A stretch of DNA of 12,118 bases from Candidatus Peregrinibacteria bacterium (GTDB lineage: Bacteria > Patescibacteriota > Gracilibacteria > UBA1369 > PNNO01): assembly GCA_030595015.1 (NCBI GenBank), contig JAUVDZ010000020.1, positions 1-12,118 of the forward strand, given 5' to 3'. Below, piece after piece: positions 11,830-12,118 of this stretch; the stretch's first letter is position 1, and each line of letters begins with the position of its first letter. The translations under genes and the position numbers were made by a program. A model generated the notes under the pieces. It was given only the letters and a program-made list of their open reading frames with translations. It searched no databases and had not been told where the DNA came from.

Positions 11830-12118
11830 TTAAGCTGCGCATCGGTGGCTCTTTGCAGCAAATCTTCCATACCTGTCTCTAATCCGAGCAGTAGTAGTTT
11901 GAATAGTAGCTTCTTCGCTCTCTTCTTCGCTCTCCATTTCTCGTTCTTCTGCAGCCCTTTCTTCTTCTTTTCCTTCTCGTCGTTTTCGATCCCATGCTTT
12001 TTCAAAGTCAGTTTTTGCTCTGATTAAGAAGACAGCATTAGTTCCTTCGTAATCTTGATATACATCAACAACTTTAATATCATTTTCTTCACAAAGCTGT
12101 TCCATTTGAGCAACGGTT
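11830..12118 (-). CDS. C-terminal part of an unrecognised protein (runs off the window)
   Basis: The frame is open to the right edge: four codons (Thr-Val-Ala-Gln) precede the ATG at 12105 without a stop, so the true start may lie outside. The visible 91+ residues comprise a short folded part with alternating hydrophobic residues, CEENDIKVVDVYQDYEGTN and AVFLIRAKTDFEKAW, then a very charged helix (about 42-68 from the ATG: RKRREGKEEERAAEERE, then Glu/Ser-rich) and a basic end (ARIRDRYGRFAAKSHRCAA). I recognise no family. The stop lies 17 bp upstream of the -35 box of the infC promoter on the same strand, with no terminator between, so some read-through into infC is possible. Confidence 0.6.
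   Translation of the reverse strand, partial: TVAQMEQLCEENDIKVVDVYQDYEGTNAVFLIRAKTDFEKAWDRKRREGKEEERAAEEREMESEEESEEATIQTTTARIRDRYGRFAAKSHRCAA

Noticed and set aside
11739..12005. Minus-strand frame with KEKKKKGLQKNEKWRAKKRAKK
   Set aside because: It is a low-complexity shadow of the partial gene at 11830-12118 and overlaps the infC promoter and the infC 5' end.
1..12118. Alternative genetic code with UGA as glycine
   Set aside because: All conserved proteins are full length without needing UGA as sense, and glycines are encoded by GGN.

Overview
The window is an AT-rich bacterial segment with densely packed genes. Its gene set (RNase Y, the RNase Y partner RicT, a VanW-family wall protein, a YtxH-like protein, a short MurF) points to a monoderm-type bacterium. 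The shortened MurF, small hypothetical membrane proteins and scarcity of Shine-Dalgarno motifs suggest a Patescibacteria/CPR lineage, perhaps Peregrinibacteria-like. That placement is an inference, not a demonstration. All 16 visible stop codons are TAA (14) or TAG (2), none TGA, yet no gene needs UGA read as sense.

Layout. At 71-549 a minus-strand four-helix membrane protein has its own promoter and terminator. At 562-592 a 15-bp-arm perfect palindrome lies between that promoter and the rny promoter. At 624-4639 a plus-strand group encodes RNase Y, an overlapping YtxH-like protein and a VanW-domain protein with a very lysine-rich cytoplasmic tail. It meets tail to tail, with a 4-nt overlap, a minus-strand operon at 8517-4636: murF, a GC-rich repeat block, holB (delta-prime), ricT and a membrane-anchored TPR protein. 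The last three abut as TAAATG junctions. An acylphosphatase gene diverges from murF across 34 bp.

From 8836 to about 10617 the window looks accessory. It starts exactly at the anticodon loop of a tRNA-Thr(GGT) 3' half with no 5' half. It continues with a lipoprotein, a small membrane protein, an orphan plus-strand promoter with no gene behind it, a Y1 (REP-associated type) transposase gene, and a cluster of five degenerate, partly palindromic ~17-bp repeats. At 10618-11813 the minus-strand infC-rpmI-rplT operon carries a near-consensus promoter, an AUU start codon for IF-3 and a terminator. A partial hypothetical gene runs off the right end.

Functionally the core genes cover mRNA turnover (RNase Y and the Y-complex subunit RicT), envelope building (VanW, MurF), replication (delta-prime) and translation (IF-3, L35, L20). 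The least explained material is the 8.83-10.62 kb island: the tRNA half, a short repeat of its anticodon-loop sequence 1.16 kb away, the orphan promoter and the iteron-like repeats next to the transposase.
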